Shown one piece after another: positions 19,962 to 30,786 of a stretch of DNA of 45,320 bases (its first letter is position 1; each line of letters begins with the position of its first letter). This DNA is from Sphingomonadaceae bacterium. GTDB lineage: Bacteria; Pseudomonadota; Alphaproteobacteria; Sphingomonadales; Sphingomonadaceae. The notes beneath the pieces were generated by a model. It searched no databases. It was not told the DNA's origin and saw only the letters and a program-made list of their open reading frames with translations. The stretch spans positions 1 to 45,320 of the forward strand of contig CANJSX010000002.1 of NCBI GenBank assembly GCA_947477055.1. Reading direction: 5' to 3'. The translations under genes were made by a program, and so were the position numbers.

Positions 19962-22900
19962 TTAGTCCTTGCTGATCTTCACATTCACGCCCTGCCGGCC
20001 GATGGTCGAGACCGAACCCAGCACTGACAGCCAGCTGGTCACCCGGAACTCAAGTTCCGTCGCCGAATAGCCGCGTCCGTCGGTGATGACCTCGGCATAG
20101 ACCCGCCGGCCGAGATACTTGCCCGCCGCCACCCCGGTGCCGCGCCCCAGCGCCGCGTCGGCGGAGACGAAGCGAAGCCGGTCAAGCCCGATCGCCGATC
20201 GCAGCTTGTTGATCGGATCGAGCCCGCCGCCCGAGCGCAGGCTGGCCAGCGCCGCACCCAGTTGCAGTGCCTCAGGCGCAGAGATCTGGGTGATCGAGCT
20301 GCCGAACAGCAGGCGGGCGAGCAGTTCTTCTTCGGGCATGGCCGGAGTCGAGGAGAAGGCGATTTCCGGCCGTAGCGAAGTGCCCTGCACCGTCACCCGC
20401 GCCGACAGGCCAGTGACCTGCGCCTCGGCCAGGATGTCGAGCCGGGGGTTGGGCGGGCTGCCGCCATCGAAGCTGATCCGGCCCCGCTTCAGCTCGAAGC
20501 GCTGGCCGGCGAACTGGTAGCCGCCGCGCACCAGATCGGCCCGGCCGAGGATTGCCGGCGCCACCGTGGTGCCGCGAATGCGCACGTTGGCGCCCCATTC
20601 GCTATCGAGGCCCAGCCCCTCCACCGCGACGCGACTGTCTCCGGTCGCATCGATCAGGAAGCGCCAGGGCGCGGCGCGGGCGCGCGGCGGGGCGATATCG
20701 GCGCGGCGATTGACCTCGGTGGTGTGAATATTGGGCAGCTCCGCCACCGCCGCCGCCCGGCCGAGCTGCCAGCGCGCGCTTTCGATCCGCAGCCGGCCGG
20801 CTATAGTCCCGCCCTGCCCGTCCGAAACGATCCGCAATGGTCCGGAGACCGAGGCCGACATGTCCGAGCGCGCCAGCACCTGCGCATCGCGCGCCGCGAG
20901 CTTCAGGTCGAGCGCGGGGGGATGGGTGCCGATGCCCGTGAAATCAATGCTGCCCGACCCGGTGACTTGCCCGCCATTGGCCGCTCGTCCCGAGATGGTG
21001 GTCAGATCGAGCCGCGATCCGGCAAAGCGCCCGGCCACGGAAATGCCGGAAATGTCGGTGCCGGTCAGCGCGCTCTGGAGGCGCAGGCCGCTGCTACCGA
21101 GCGAACCGCGGATCGCGGGGTTGTCGAGGCTGCCGGTAACATCGGCGGCGAGGGCGATATTGCCGGTGAGGTCGAAGGCTTCGAGCGCGACCAGCCGCCA
21201 GACCGCATCGGCCGGCCCCTCATAGCGCATTTGCGCGAAGAGCTGCCCAGCGCGCAGGCGGTCCCGCAGCGTGCCGTCAGCGGGCAGCGCAGCGATCCGC
21301 CCCTGGATGCGCCCGCGCACTGCCCCGCCCTCGCGCACCACCGCCCGCGCCTGCACCGCGCCGGGGGCAAGCTCGGCAACGAGATCGGCGTCGACCGGAC
21401 GCGAGGTCAGCACCAGCCCGGAGCGGGTCAGGCCCAGCACCTGCAGGCGCGCACTGCCCGTTGCGGCGCTGCCGTGGTGGTGGCGGTAGGCAATCAGCCC
21501 CGATCCAGTGCCGCCTAGGCCGGCATCGGCCAGCACCACATCCGCCAGCGAGAGCGGCAGGCGGGCCAGCGCGAGGTCGAGCTCGGTATCTCGCCGGCCG
21601 ACCGTGCCGGAGGCGATCACCCGCCCTCCCCCGAAATCGAACTGGGTGGGCGCAAGGCGCCAGCCGTCATCGCGTTGCTCAAACACGGCGCGGCGCGGCA
21701 TGGCGATGCGCTGCCCGGCGAAATCCCCCCCAGCGAGAATGGCGAGACGCTGCGGCGCGATGTCGCCAGCGAGGCGCAGATTGAAGCGACTACCGCGGTG
21801 CCCGGTGAGCGCGGCGGAAAAGCTGCCCTTGCCGTCGTTCATCTGGCCGTTGGCGGTGATCCGGCCAAGGAACAGATTGCCCTGGGCGATGCCGACCCCT
21901 TCGAGACTGCCGGTCATCGAGGAGCGCCCATGCGCGAACTGCCCGCTTAGCTGCAGCTTGCCGCTGGTGACGCCGAGCGGGTCGGTGCCGCCGAAGTGGG
22001 CGTTATGCGCCGTCAACGCGAGGTCGATGCCCTGCCCGCCACCACGCGGCTCCAGCCGGATCGTACCGCCCGTGCCTCCACCGGCAAGACGCAGTTCGCC
22101 GAGCGCTCCGCCCCGGACCAGCAGGAGATTACCGCTCAGCACCGACTCTGAAAAGGCCAGCCGGTTGACCGCAATCCGCACCGGCTGCCCGCGCGCGGCG
22201 ACGAGGCGGAGGTTGCCGTCGAACGGGCCGAGCGGCGAGGATCCGGAGGTGTCGATCCGGAAGCCCTCGCCCTCCGGTGCAAGCGCCAGCCGCAAATCGC
22301 GCAGCCGGGCGACCGGCAAGGGATCGGCCAGCACCAGCACGGCGCGGGGACCGTCGCTGGCGATATTCGCTTCCAGCGTGAAGGGGCCGTAATCCGCGTG
22401 ACTGCCTGAACCCGCGAGCGTCGCGCGCCCATCCGCCTGCCGCCGGCCTGTCAGGGCGAACGAGAGTTTGCTGCCGTTGAGGCTCGCCCAGTTCACCGCC
22501 AGCAGCCCGCCGCGCTCCGCCGTCAGATCAGCGGCGAAGCGGAGGCCGGTTCCGGCGAAATTCTCGATCGTGGCATTGTCGGTCCGCGCCAGCCGCCCGG
22601 TCAGGCTGGCCTGCAGCCGCCAGGGCGCATTGCCGAAGCCGAGCACGATCCGCGCATCGGCATCGGCCAGTCCGACACTGTCGACTGGCCAGCCGCGCAA
22701 GGTCACCGGCCCGGCCAGCGCATAGCCACCCTTGGCGAGATCGCCGCGCAGGGCGAGCCGGGCGGTGACGCCCTGCCCGGCCAGCACCAGTTCGTCCGCC
22801 GACAGCACCTGCCCGCGCAGCACCAGTTCGCCAGAGCCGCGCGCCGGGGCGAACCGCGAGTCGATGGCTGGATTGCCGGTCAGCACCCGCGCGGCAGTCA

Positions 22901-24122
22901 GGTCAATCGGGATGCGCCAGCTGGCGTCCTCGCGCCGGATCGTGCCGCGATTGGCCAGCCCCTCGATCCGCGTTGTTCCAAAGGCGAGGCTGCGCGCCGC
23001 GAGGCTGTGCTCGATCCGCACTTCCCGGAACGGCCCGTCGAGCAATGCGGTAAGCCGGCCGCCTTCGATCCTCGTCCCGCCGCCAAGCAGTTCGGGATCA
23101 ACTATCGTCGCGTCGAGCGCCAATTTGTCGAAGCGGTTGTCGGTCAGGTCAGCGGCGCCGTAGCCGACCAGCCGCAAGCCCTTGCCGAGCGCGGCGAAGT
23201 GCCCGGCGAGGCGGCGGCTGCGCAGCGATCCGGTTCCGGTCAGCGCCACTTCGCGTCCCGCCGCGGGGGCCGCGACCGCCGGAAGCCCGCGCGGCCAGAT
23301 CAGCCCGAGAACGGACATCCCCGCAGTGCGGTTGTGCAGCCGCAGCGCGGCGAGGTTACTGCCATCGAGCCGGGCGAGCAGCGCCCCGCGCCAGTCATGC
23401 CAGGCGCCCTTGCCGGTGATGGTGAGTTCGCTCGCTTGCTTCATGCCCGTGAGGCCGGCAAGCAGGCCGTCCTTCGGCGCTGCGTAGGTCAGTTCAAGGT
23501 CAAACCGGTCGCGCGCTGGTTCGGCGTCGAGCAGCATGGCCAGCCGGTCGCTCCCGCCCAGCTTGCCGTCCAGCCGGACCAGTGCGCGGGCATCGTGAAT
23601 GTCCACCCGGCCCGAGAGGTCGATCCGACGCTCGGCCCCCGCAACTCCCTGCGCCACGGTCAGGCGATCAACTTCGAACCGGTCGACCCTTATGTCGAAG
23701 TTCGGGAGGATCGGCGCATCCTTGCGGCCCGGGCGGAGGTGCGGCAGACGCTGTAGCGTTCCGCGCGCCAGCACCAGTTCGCGCACGTCGATCCCGCTGG
23801 TGAACCAGTGCAGCGGCCGCCAGTCGAGCCGCACTTCGGGTACGGTGAGGAACGGTCCTTGCGGATCGGAAAAGGTGACATGGCGCAGCACCGCGCGCCG
23901 CGAGAGCGAGCCCTCGATCCGCCCGACCGAAATCCGCAAGCCGGAGGCCGGGGCATAGGCGGCAATCCGATCGGCAACAAAGCGATGACCGATCGGACTT
24001 TCGATCAGGACCACACCGAGCGCCAGCAGCGCGGCGATGCCCAGCGCCAGCACCGCCAGCGCCTTGCGCCAGCCCGAAAGCCAAGGGCGGCGGCCCACGG
24101 GAAGGGCTTCCTCGTCGCTCAT
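19962..24122 (-). CDS. tamB: Translocation and assembly module inner-membrane protein (DUF490)
   Basis: 1386 aa, single N-terminal TM; C-terminal PEIAFSSTPAMPEEELLARLLFGSSITQISAPEALQLGAALASL...LEFRVTSWLSVLGSVST. Confidence 0.93.
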   Translation of the reverse strand: MSDEEALPVGRRPWLSGWRKALAVLALGIAALLALGVVLIESPIGHRFVADRIAAYAPASGLRISVGRIEGSLSRRAVLRHVTFSDPQGPFLTVPEVRLDWRPLHWFTSGIDVRELVLARGTLQRLPHLRPGRKDAPILPNFDIRVDRFEVDRLTVAQGVAGAERRIDLSGRVDIHDARALVRLDGKLGGSDRLAMLLDAEPARDRFDLELTYAAPKDGLLAGLTGMKQASELTITGKGAWHDWRGALLARLDGSNLAALRLHNRTAGMSVLGLIWPRGLPAVAAPAAGREVALTGTGSLRSRRLAGHFAALGKGLRLVGYGAADLTDNRFDKLALDATIVDPELLGGGTRIEGGRLTALLDGPFREVRIEHSLAARSLAFGTTRIEGLANRGTIRREDASWRIPIDLTAARVLTGNPAIDSRFAPARGSGELVLRGQVLSADELVLAGQGVTARLALRGDLAKGGYALAGPVTLRGWPVDSVGLADADARIVLGFGNAPWRLQASLTGRLARTDNATIENFAGTGLRFAADLTAERGGLLAVNWASLNGSKLSFALTGRRQADGRATLAGSGSHADYGPFTLEANIASDGPRAVLVLADPLPVARLRDLRLALAPEGEGFRIDTSGSSPLGPFDGNLRLVAARGQPVRIAVNRLAFSESVLSGNLLLVRGGALGELRLAGGGTGGTIRLEPRGGGQGIDLALTAHNAHFGGTDPLGVTSGKLQLSGQFAHGRSSMTGSLEGVGIAQGNLFLGRITANGQMNDGKGSFSAALTGHRGSRFNLRLAGDIAPQRLAILAGGDFAGQRIAMPRRAVFEQRDDGWRLAPTQFDFGGGRVIASGTVGRRDTELDLALARLPLSLADVVLADAGLGGTGSGLIAYRHHHGSAATGSARLQVLGLTRSGLVLTSRPVDADLVAELAPGAVQARAVVREGGAVRGRIQGRIAALPADGTLRDRLRAGQLFAQMRYEGPADAVWRLVALEAFDLTGNIALAADVTGSLDNPAIRGSLGSSGLRLQSALTGTDISGISVAGRFAGSRLDLTTISGRAANGGQVTGSGSIDFTGIGTHPPALDLKLAARDAQVLARSDMSASVSGPLRIVSDGQGGTIAGRLRIESARWQLGRAAAVAELPNIHTTEVNRRADIAPPRARAAPWRFLIDATGDSRVAVEGLGLDSEWGANVRIRGTTVAPAILGRADLVRGGYQFAGQRFELKRGRISFDGGSPPNPRLDILAEAQVTGLSARVTVQGTSLRPEIAFSSTPAMPEEELLARLLFGSSITQISAPEALQLGAALASLRSGGGLDPINKLRSAIGLDRLRFVSADAALGRGTGVAAGKYLGRRVYAEVITDGRGYSATELEFRVTSWLSVLGSVSTIGRQGVNVKISKD

Positions 24123-26248
24123 CAGAACGCCTGACCCAGTGCGACGTAAACCCCGATCCGGCTTTCGCCCGGCCGGCGCTTGAGCGGGGTGCCAATATCG
24201 ATGCGGATCGGGCCGAAGCCGGTCTGGTAACGCAGCCCCAGCCCCGCGCCGTAGCGCATGTTGCGCAAGCGCGGCGCCGGGCTGTCATCGACCGAACCGG
24301 CATCGACGAACGGCACCACCGAAACCGCACCGCCCATCAGCCCGGTCTTGACCCGCGCCTCGAACGAGAATTCGCTGAGCGAGCGCCCACCGCTCGGCTG
24401 GCCAAGCATGTCGCGCGGGCCGATCAGCTGGTAGCCATAGCCGCGCACCGAGCCACCGCCGCCGGCGTAAAACCGCCGCGACGGGGCAATTTCCGTGATC
24501 GGCGCGCCCGGGATCGAGCCGATCCGGGTGCGCGCCGCCAGCACCACGCCCTTGCCAAGTAGCAGATAGGCGCTGAGATCGCCCTGGACCCGCACATAGC
24601 TGGAGTGCTGGCCGGATTCGGTCGAGAGCTCCGGTGAAAGCCGCAGTGCCGCCCGGAAGCCGCGCGCGGGATCGAGCAGATCGTCGCTGCTGTCAAACGC
24701 CGCTCGCACCGGCAGCGCGGCAATGTAATAGGACTGGCGCGCGCTATTCACGCCGCCGACGGCGCCTTCGCGCTCGTTGGTCGCCAGCACCTCGATCCCG
24801 ACCGACCACACCCACGGCTTCTGGAAGATCAGCGTGGTCAGCTTCTCGAACGTGCCACTGAAGGCGACCGTGCGGGCCTCATAGGCGGTGCGGGTGACAT
24901 TGTTGGCATAGAGGTCGAGCGTGAGCACCTGATCGCGGCCGCGGAAGTTGTTGCGGCGGAAGGTGACGCCCGCCAGCTGTTCCTTGGTTCCGACAATCCC
25001 GCGCAGCCGCAACATGCCCTCTGGCGGGAAGAGGTTGCGATGCTCCCATGCTGCTTCGAGCCGGAACCCGTCGCCGGTGTCGTAGCCGATGGCGCCTGAG
25101 ATGGTGCGTTGCGGGGCCTTTGCCATGCTGACATCGAGTGCGACCACGCCCGGCTTGCCATCCGCTGGCGGTGACAGTTTGCGCGGAGTGACGTTGACAC
25201 TGGCCACCAGCCCGGTCGCCAGCACCGCGCGGCGCAGATCGTCGATCTCGCTGCGCTTGTAGACATCGCCGGTGCGGAAGCGCGCAATCTCGGCGAGATG
25301 ATCCGCGGACATGTAGTGTTCGAGATCGCTGGTGATCGGCCCGATCACATATTTGCCGTCGACATGGACCGGCAGCGAAAGGTCGCCCTGCTCGCGGGCA
25401 TGATCGACCAGCAGGTCCGGCTCGCCGGTGCGGGCGAAGGCATAGCCATTGTTGGCCAGCGCCGTGCCGAGATCGGTAACGGCGCGAGTAATGTTGTCGC
25501 TGTTGACCGGATCCTTCGGCCAGATCGCGAAGCTGCCTCGCAGCATCGGAAAGTCCTGCCCGGTCGAATCGAGATCACCCAGCGCGACTGCCCCGACCTG
25601 GTAACGATGGCCCGGAAACACCTCGAAGCGCACCGTGATCGGCCCGGCTGCCTGATCCTGCCCGGGCGCGATCCCGCCGATCGCCTGCATCACCTCGCCG
25701 TCATAATAGCCACATATCCGCAGAAGCCGGACCAGTAATTCGCGATCGCTGCGCGCGCGCACGGCGATCTGCGAGACGTTGTCTTCCTTGCCGCCCAGCG
25801 TGACCAGCGACGAGAGCATCCGGAAGCGGTCGAGGAAGCCCTGCCGATCCGGGAAGGCGGCGGGATCAGCCGGAAAAACCAGCGACAGGCGCGGATTGAT
25901 CGCGGCCACGTCGCCAGTCGCTGTCGGCGCTTGCGCGTCCGGATCGGTCGGCAGGCTGGCCAGATCGGTTTCGGGATCAAGCTCGGCCAGTTCGGGCAGC
26001 TCAATCGCCTCATCGGGCCAGGGCAACGTCAGTTCCGGCATCGCCGCAAGCGGCGAGGTGGGCGTGATCGCGCTGTCGTCAGCAGGGGATTCTGCGCCCT
26101 TGGCCCAGCCTTCCGGATTCGCCACCGCGCTATCGGGTATCAGCGCCTCAAGTTCGGGATCGACCGGGAATTGCTGCGCGGCAGCCGGATTGGCGAGCAG
26201 CAGCAGGGCAAGGCACGCAGCCCCGATGGGCCGCGTGAGGTCAGTCAA
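24122..26248 (-). CDS. tamA: TamA-like BamA/Omp85 family outer-membrane protein
   Basis: POTRA plus beta-barrel C-terminus ([38 protein letters not shown]); signal peptide ...[16 protein letters not shown]; stop overlaps tamB ATG. Start uncertain: TTG at 26248 overlaps the bpt stop. Confidence 0.88.
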   Translation of the reverse strand: MTDLTRPIGAACLALLLLANPAAAQQFPVDPELEALIPDSAVANPEGWAKGAESPADDSAITPTSPLAAMPELTLPWPDEAIELPELAELDPETDLASLPTDPDAQAPTATGDVAAINPRLSLVFPADPAAFPDRQGFLDRFRMLSSLVTLGGKEDNVSQIAVRARSDRELLVRLLRICGYYDGEVMQAIGGIAPGQDQAAGPITVRFEVFPGHRYQVGAVALGDLDSTGQDFPMLRGSFAIWPKDPVNSDNITRAVTDLGTALANNGYAFARTGEPDLLVDHAREQGDLSLPVHVDGKYVIGPITSDLEHYMSADHLAEIARFRTGDVYKRSEIDDLRRAVLATGLVASVNVTPRKLSPPADGKPGVVALDVSMAKAPQRTISGAIGYDTGDGFRLEAAWEHRNLFPPEGMLRLRGIVGTKEQLAGVTFRRNNFRGRDQVLTLDLYANNVTRTAYEARTVAFSGTFEKLTTLIFQKPWVWSVGIEVLATNEREGAVGGVNSARQSYYIAALPVRAAFDSSDDLLDPARGFRAALRLSPELSTESGQHSSYVRVQGDLSAYLLLGKGVVLAARTRIGSIPGAPITEIAPSRRFYAGGGGSVRGYGYQLIGPRDMLGQPSGGRSLSEFSFEARVKTGLMGGAVSVVPFVDAGSVDDSPAPRLRNMRYGAGLGLRYQTGFGPIRIDIGTPLKRRPGESRIGVYVALGQAF

Positions 26249-27095
26249 CCAGGCGGTACTGATCCTGCCCGCCCGGCATACCGTCTTTGGTGCTTCCGGG
26301 CGGCGAACTGCCCCGTCCAAGCCGGTGCATGGATTCGGTGATGAGCCGGTCCTGCTCGACTGCGGCAATCCGCTCCCAGCCACTGCGGCCCAGCCGCTCC
26401 ATCGGGCGATAGCGGATTTTATACTGCATCCGGGCCGAGCCTTCGACCCAATAGCCGAGATAGACATAGGGCACAGCTTCGCGAGCAGCGCGCCGGATGT
26501 GATCGAGGATGATGAAGTTGCCAAGCCCGGTCCGCGTTTCATGTTCCGGGTCGTAGAAGGAATATATCATCGACAACCCGTCGCCCTGCCGGTCGGTGAG
26601 GCAGGCTCCGACCAGTCGGCCGGGCGTTACCCCATCGGGCGAGGGCTCCCGATATTCATAGACATAGCTGGTGACGGGCGTGTGTTCCACCATGTCGGCG
26701 AAATCGCTGTCGTCCATCGAGGCCATGCCACCGCCGGGGTGGCGTGCGCCGAGATATCGCTGCAGCAGCTCGAACTGTTCCGCGGTCGACCAGGGGCGGC
26801 AGGCGGTAACGATCAGATCGCCGTTGCGCTTGAGATTGCGGCGCTGGGCCGAGGAGGCGTCGAACTCGCCCGCCACCACGCGCACCGATACGCAGGCCGT
26901 GCAATCGAGGCAGGACGGGCGATAGGCGACGGTCTGACTGCGGCGGAAGCCGATCCGCCCTAGCGCATCGTTCAGAGCGTCGGCATGCGGCCCCCTGAGC
27001 TCCGTAAACACCTTCCGCTCGCTGCGGCCAGGAAGATAGGGACACGGCGAGGGGCTGGTGACGAAGAATCGTGGAAAGCGGACGGGTGCCGTCAC
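26241..27095 (-). CDS. bpt: Aspartate/glutamate leucyltransferase (arginyl-tRNA transferase family)
   Basis: 284 aa; [68 protein letters not shown]. Confidence 0.93.
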   Translation of the reverse strand: MTAPVRFPRFFVTSPSPCPYLPGRSERKVFTELRGPHADALNDALGRIGFRRSQTVAYRPSCLDCTACVSVRVVAGEFDASSAQRRNLKRNGDLIVTACRPWSTAEQFELLQRYLGARHPGGGMASMDDSDFADMVEHTPVTSYVYEYREPSPDGVTPGRLVGACLTDRQGDGLSMIYSFYDPEHETRTGLGNFIILDHIRRAAREAVPYVYLGYWVEGSARMQYKIRYRPMERLGRSGWERIAAVEQDRLITESMHRLGRGSSPPGSTKDGMPGGQDQYRLVD

Positions 27096-27281
27096 CTCTG
27101 TGCTGTATCCTCTTGCCTGATGGCGGATTCGCCCCCGTGCTGTGCAAGGGACTCCGCGTGCTCTGCGAAGGACTATGCCGCCCGGGGTCGACCGATAAAA
27201 GTCTTTTAACCACGATACAGGGTTAATCGAAGGTTATTTTGCACAGTCGGGACGTGAATGCGAGAGCTGTCTCGCAGAGGG

Positions 27282-28532
27282 TTAGTTCAGTTCCACCTGA
27301 CTAACGGCATAACCCTTGGCCCGCAGCGCGGCGACCAGCGCATCGAGCTGGTCCTTGTCGCGCGCTTCGCACTCGATGTCGGTGATCAGGCCCTTCGCCG
27401 GCAGGTGGGTGAAGATGCGCTGATGCCAGATTTCGATGATGTTGACGTTGAGGCGGTTGAACTCCTCCATCACCTTGAACAGCGCACCCGGCCGGTCCTG
27501 CAGGGTCAGCCGCAGGCGGGCGAGGCGCCCCGAGCGCGCAAGATCGCGCAGCAGCACGTTGGCGAGCAGCCGCGTATCGATATTCCCGCCGGTGATGGGG
27601 ATGCCGACCTTGCGGCCGCGGAACATGTCGGGATTGGCCAGCACCGCAGCCAGCCCGGCCGCACCGGCGCCTTCGGCCACGGTCTTCTCGATCTGCAGCA
27701 GCAGCGCCACTGCCCCCTCGAGCTGCGCCTCGGAGACCAGCACGATATCATCGAGCAGGCCGGCGAGCACCGCCGAGGTAAATTCGCCCGGCTCCTTCAC
27801 CGCGATGCCTTCGGCCAGCGTGTCGCCGGCGCAGGGCAGCGACTTGCCCTTGAGCTTGTCATACATCGACGGGAACAGCTCGGCCTGCACCCCGACCAGT
27901 CCGATATCGGGCTTGAGCGCACGCGCCGCCGTGCCCATGCCCGAAGCGAGGCCGCCGCCGCCGATCGGAATCACCAGCATGTCGAGATCCGGCACGTCCT
28001 CGAGCATTTCGAGCGCCACCGTGCCCTGCCCGGCGGCGACATGCGGATCGTCGAAGGGGTGGACGAAAGTCAGTCCGAGTTCTTCTTCCAGCTGCCGGGC
28101 ATAGGCATAGGCTTCATCGAAGGTTTCGCCGTGCAGCACGACCTGCCCACCGACGCTCTCGGTCTGCATCACCTTCACCGTCGGGGTGGTGCGCGGCATG
28201 ACGATAGTGACGGGAACGCCAAGGCGCGTGCCGTGATACGACAGACCCTGGGCATGATTGCCGGCCGAAGCCGCGATCAAGCCGCGATTGCACTTTTCAC
28301 CGCCGAGCAGCAGCATCGCATTCAGCGCGCCGCGTTCCTTGTAGGCCGCAGTGAATTGCAGGTTCTCGAACTTCAGCCAGATCTCGGCGCCGGTGATGGC
28401 GCTGAGCGTGCGCGAATGCTCGGTGGTGGTGCGCACCACCGAGCCGGCAATCCGCTCCGCCGCCGCGCGAATATCGGCGAGGGTGAGGAGCGCGGACACT
28501 CCCGGTGCGGCGGTGGATACAGTGGTGTTCAT
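27282..28532 (-). CDS. ilvA: Threonine ammonia-lyase with C-terminal ACT-like domain
   Basis: 416 aa; TAAYKERGALNAMLLLGGE, SAGNHAQGLSYH, PIGGGGLASGMGTA; C-terminal ACT-like segment. Confidence 0.92.
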   Translation of the reverse strand: MNTTVSTAAPGVSALLTLADIRAAAERIAGSVVRTTTEHSRTLSAITGAEIWLKFENLQFTAAYKERGALNAMLLLGGEKCNRGLIAASAGNHAQGLSYHGTRLGVPVTIVMPRTTPTVKVMQTESVGGQVVLHGETFDEAYAYARQLEEELGLTFVHPFDDPHVAAGQGTVALEMLEDVPDLDMLVIPIGGGGLASGMGTAARALKPDIGLVGVQAELFPSMYDKLKGKSLPCAGDTLAEGIAVKEPGEFTSAVLAGLLDDIVLVSEAQLEGAVALLLQIEKTVAEGAGAAGLAAVLANPDMFRGRKVGIPITGGNIDTRLLANVLLRDLARSGRLARLRLTLQDRPGALFKVMEEFNRLNVNIIEIWHQRIFTHLPAKGLITDIECEARDKDQLDALVAALRAKGYAVSQVELN

Positions 28533-28697
28533 GGCCTGCGCGCCCTAACGGAAAGCCTTGCACCATGCAAACCTGCGTGCGCCGCCACCCGCGCAATCAT
28601 CCGTTCTTAACCACATGCCTTGGGCACAGCGTTAGACTTGCCCTGCTAGTCGGATTGCTGCTGGCCCATTTCGGGCAGGCAAGTTTCGGGGGCAGGA

Positions 28698-29204
28698 ATG
28701 AACAGCCGCGTGGGAATCGCACTGGGCGCAGCCGGGATATTGGCCGGGCTCGCCCCGACCGGCGCCATGGCCGCAACCGCTACACCGGCCAGCAGTCAGG
28801 CGCAGATTCTCGAGAAGATCAGCTTTGCGGTGCTGCTCGACATGAACCTGGGCCAGATCGCCACCACCAGCAACACCGCTGGCGGCGTGCTCGATTTCAA
28901 CCCATCGAGCGGCAACCTCACCTGCGACCCCGGTCTCGCCTGCGTCGGCAGCCATGCCCTTTCGCAGCTGCGGTTGATGGGATCGGATGCCAATGCGATC
29001 GTGAACTACGATCCCAGCTTCCAGTTGACCGGACCGGGCGATCCGATGACGGCGGAACCGCAGTTTCCGGGCGGGCAAGGGTCGATCATCACCCTTACCG
29101 GGGGGCTGGCGGTGGTCTATTTCGGGGCCAAGCTCCATGTGAACCCCGGCCAAGCGGCGGGGGTCTACAGCGGCAACTTCTCGGTCAACCTTGAATACAA
29201 CTAA
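28698..29204 (+). CDS. DUF4402-like secreted protein
   Basis: 168 aa; signal peptide, KISFAVLLDMNLGQIATTSNTAGGVLDF..., C-terminal HVNPGQAAGVYSGNFSVNLEYN. Confidence 0.75.
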   Translation: MNSRVGIALGAAGILAGLAPTGAMAATATPASSQAQILEKISFAVLLDMNLGQIATTSNTAGGVLDFNPSSGNLTCDPGLACVGSHALSQLRLMGSDANAIVNYDPSFQLTGPGDPMTAEPQFPGGQGSIITLTGGLAVVYFGAKLHVNPGQAAGVYSGNFSVNLEYN

Positions 29205-29572
29205 GACGCTTCGCCGGCTGGCAGCAGCCATGCCAGCAGCAGCGTGACCGCGACGACAACCACCGTATCGGCGACCCAGTCGGTAAACTGGCAATCGCGG
29301 TGCAGAGCGGGAAAGGACTGCGCCACCTCGACCATCGCCCCCAGGAACGACAACCGCTCCGCCGTCCGCCAGCGCAGCTCCCGCGCAAAGCCGAGGCCCG
29401 CGAGGCTGGTCAGCGTGGCGAAGGCGATCATGTGCTGAACCTTGTCGCCCAGCCGGTCGGTCGGTAGCTGGGGCGGCCTCGGCAGCAGCGCCATGACGAT
29501 AGCGAAGAGGCAGGCGAGCCAGAAGGCGGTGCGGGCGGCGCGCTGGAAGCGCGGGTCGGCTAGTACGGACAT
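29201..29572 (-). CDS. VanZ-like small membrane protein
   Basis: MSVLADPRFQRAARTAFWLACLFAIVMALLPRPPQLPTDRLGDKVQHMIAFATLTSLAGLGF...FTDWVADTVVVVAVTLLLAWLL. Confidence 0.75.
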   Translation of the reverse strand: MSVLADPRFQRAARTAFWLACLFAIVMALLPRPPQLPTDRLGDKVQHMIAFATLTSLAGLGFARELRWRTAERLSFLGAMVEVAQSFPALHRDCQFTDWVADTVVVVAVTLLLAWLLPAGEAS

Positions 29573-29644
29573 GGTTGCTGCGCTAGAGTGATTTAGAGTG
29601 AAATGGAACATTTCACGGCTCGGAAATCACGACAAAACAAAAAC

Positions 29645-29688
29645 CTAGAGCGCCGGATTTGATTCTATCAAATCCGAACGCACTCTAG
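29645..29688. repeat. Short palindromic intergenic element
   Basis: CTAGAGcgcCGGATTTGATtctATCAAATCCGaacgcaCTCTAG: 10-bp perfect stem, 3-nt loop, with outer CTAGAG/CTCTAG ends. Confidence 0.85.
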
Positions 29689-29747
29689 CGCCTGCTTTCG
29701 CCGCGACAAGGGCTGGCGCGCTCCGGCGAAGCGGCTAAGAAAGCGCG

Positions 29748-30647
29748 ATGAGCGAAAAACGCAAAGTATCGATCATCGGCCTGGGCGTGATGGGCGGCCC
29801 GATCGCGCGGCATGTCGGCACTGCCGGGCACGAGCTGACGATCTACAACCGCACCCCGGCCCGCGCCGACAAATGGCGCGAGGCCAACCCCGGGATCGCG
29901 GTCACCGTCGTCACCAGCCCGGCCGACGCCGCCGCCGATGCCGATCTGGTGATCACCTGCGTCGGCAATGACGATGACCTTGCGGATGTCGTGCTCGGTC
30001 CGCAGGGCGTGTTCACCACGCTGCGCCGGGGCCGGGTGTTCGTCGACCACACCACCGTTTCCGCCCGGATCGCCCGCCAGATCGCGGTCGAGGCGCGCGA
30101 CAAGGAAGTGCACTGCGTCGATGCGCCGATGACCGGATCGCAGATCGGCGCGGAGAACGGCACCCTCACCCTGATGTGCGGCGGTCGGCCCGAGGCGATC
30201 GAGGCGGCGCGGGCGGTGATGGAGGCCTATTCGCGCCGGATCGTCCACATCGGCAAGGCCGGCGCGGGGCAGCTCGCCAAGATGTGCAACCAGATCTGCC
30301 TGGCCAGCGTGGTCGCCGGCCTGGCCGAAGCTGTCCGCGTGGCGCAGGGTGCGCATCTCGATATCGACAAGGTCTATGAGGCGATCTCCGGCGGGGCGGC
30401 GCAGAGCTGGCAGATGGACAACCGCTGGAAGACCATGTCGGACGACAGCTTCGATTTCGGCTTCGCGGTCGACTGGATGCGCAAGGACCTCGGCCTCGCA
30501 CTTGAGGAAGGGCGCGGGCTGGGGCTGTCGCTGCCAGTGACGGGCCTCATCGACCAGTTCTATGCCGATGTGCAGGCGCTGGGCGGCGGTCGGCAGGATA
30601 CCAGCGCACTGGTCCGCCGCCTGCCGCGCCGGGGCGAGAAGAAGTGA
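29748..30647 (+). CDS. NAD(P)-dependent oxidoreductase, 3-hydroxyisobutyrate dehydrogenase family
   Basis: 299 aa; VSIIGLGVMGGPIARH, DAPMTGSQIGAENGTLTLMCGG, GKAGAGQLAKMCNQI. Confidence 0.92.
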   Translation: MSEKRKVSIIGLGVMGGPIARHVGTAGHELTIYNRTPARADKWREANPGIAVTVVTSPADAAADADLVITCVGNDDDLADVVLGPQGVFTTLRRGRVFVDHTTVSARIARQIAVEARDKEVHCVDAPMTGSQIGAENGTLTLMCGGRPEAIEAARAVMEAYSRRIVHIGKAGAGQLAKMCNQICLASVVAGLAEAVRVAQGAHLDIDKVYEAISGGAAQSWQMDNRWKTMSDDSFDFGFAVDWMRKDLGLALEEGRGLGLSLPVTGLIDQFYADVQALGGGRQDTSALVRRLPRRGEKK

Positions 30648-30786
30648 TCCTCCCCGATTCGGGGAGGGGGACCACGAAGTGGTGGAGGGGCACAGGCAGG
30701 TTGCCGCAGCTTCTCAACGCCGTGAAACACCGCACCTGCCCCTCCACCATGCTTCGCATGGTCCCCCTCCCCCGGTGGGGGAGGAT
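30647..30786. repeat. Composite inverted repeat (BIME/REP-like), copy 2
   Basis: atcctccccgattcggggagggggaccacgaagtggtggaggggca ... tgcccctccaccatgcttcgcatggtccccctcccccggtgggggaggat. Confidence 0.88.

Noticed and set aside
27259-27276. TGCGAGA-gctg-TCTCGCA hairpin downstream of ilvA
   Set aside because: No T tract follows on the minus strand; not enough to assert a terminator.
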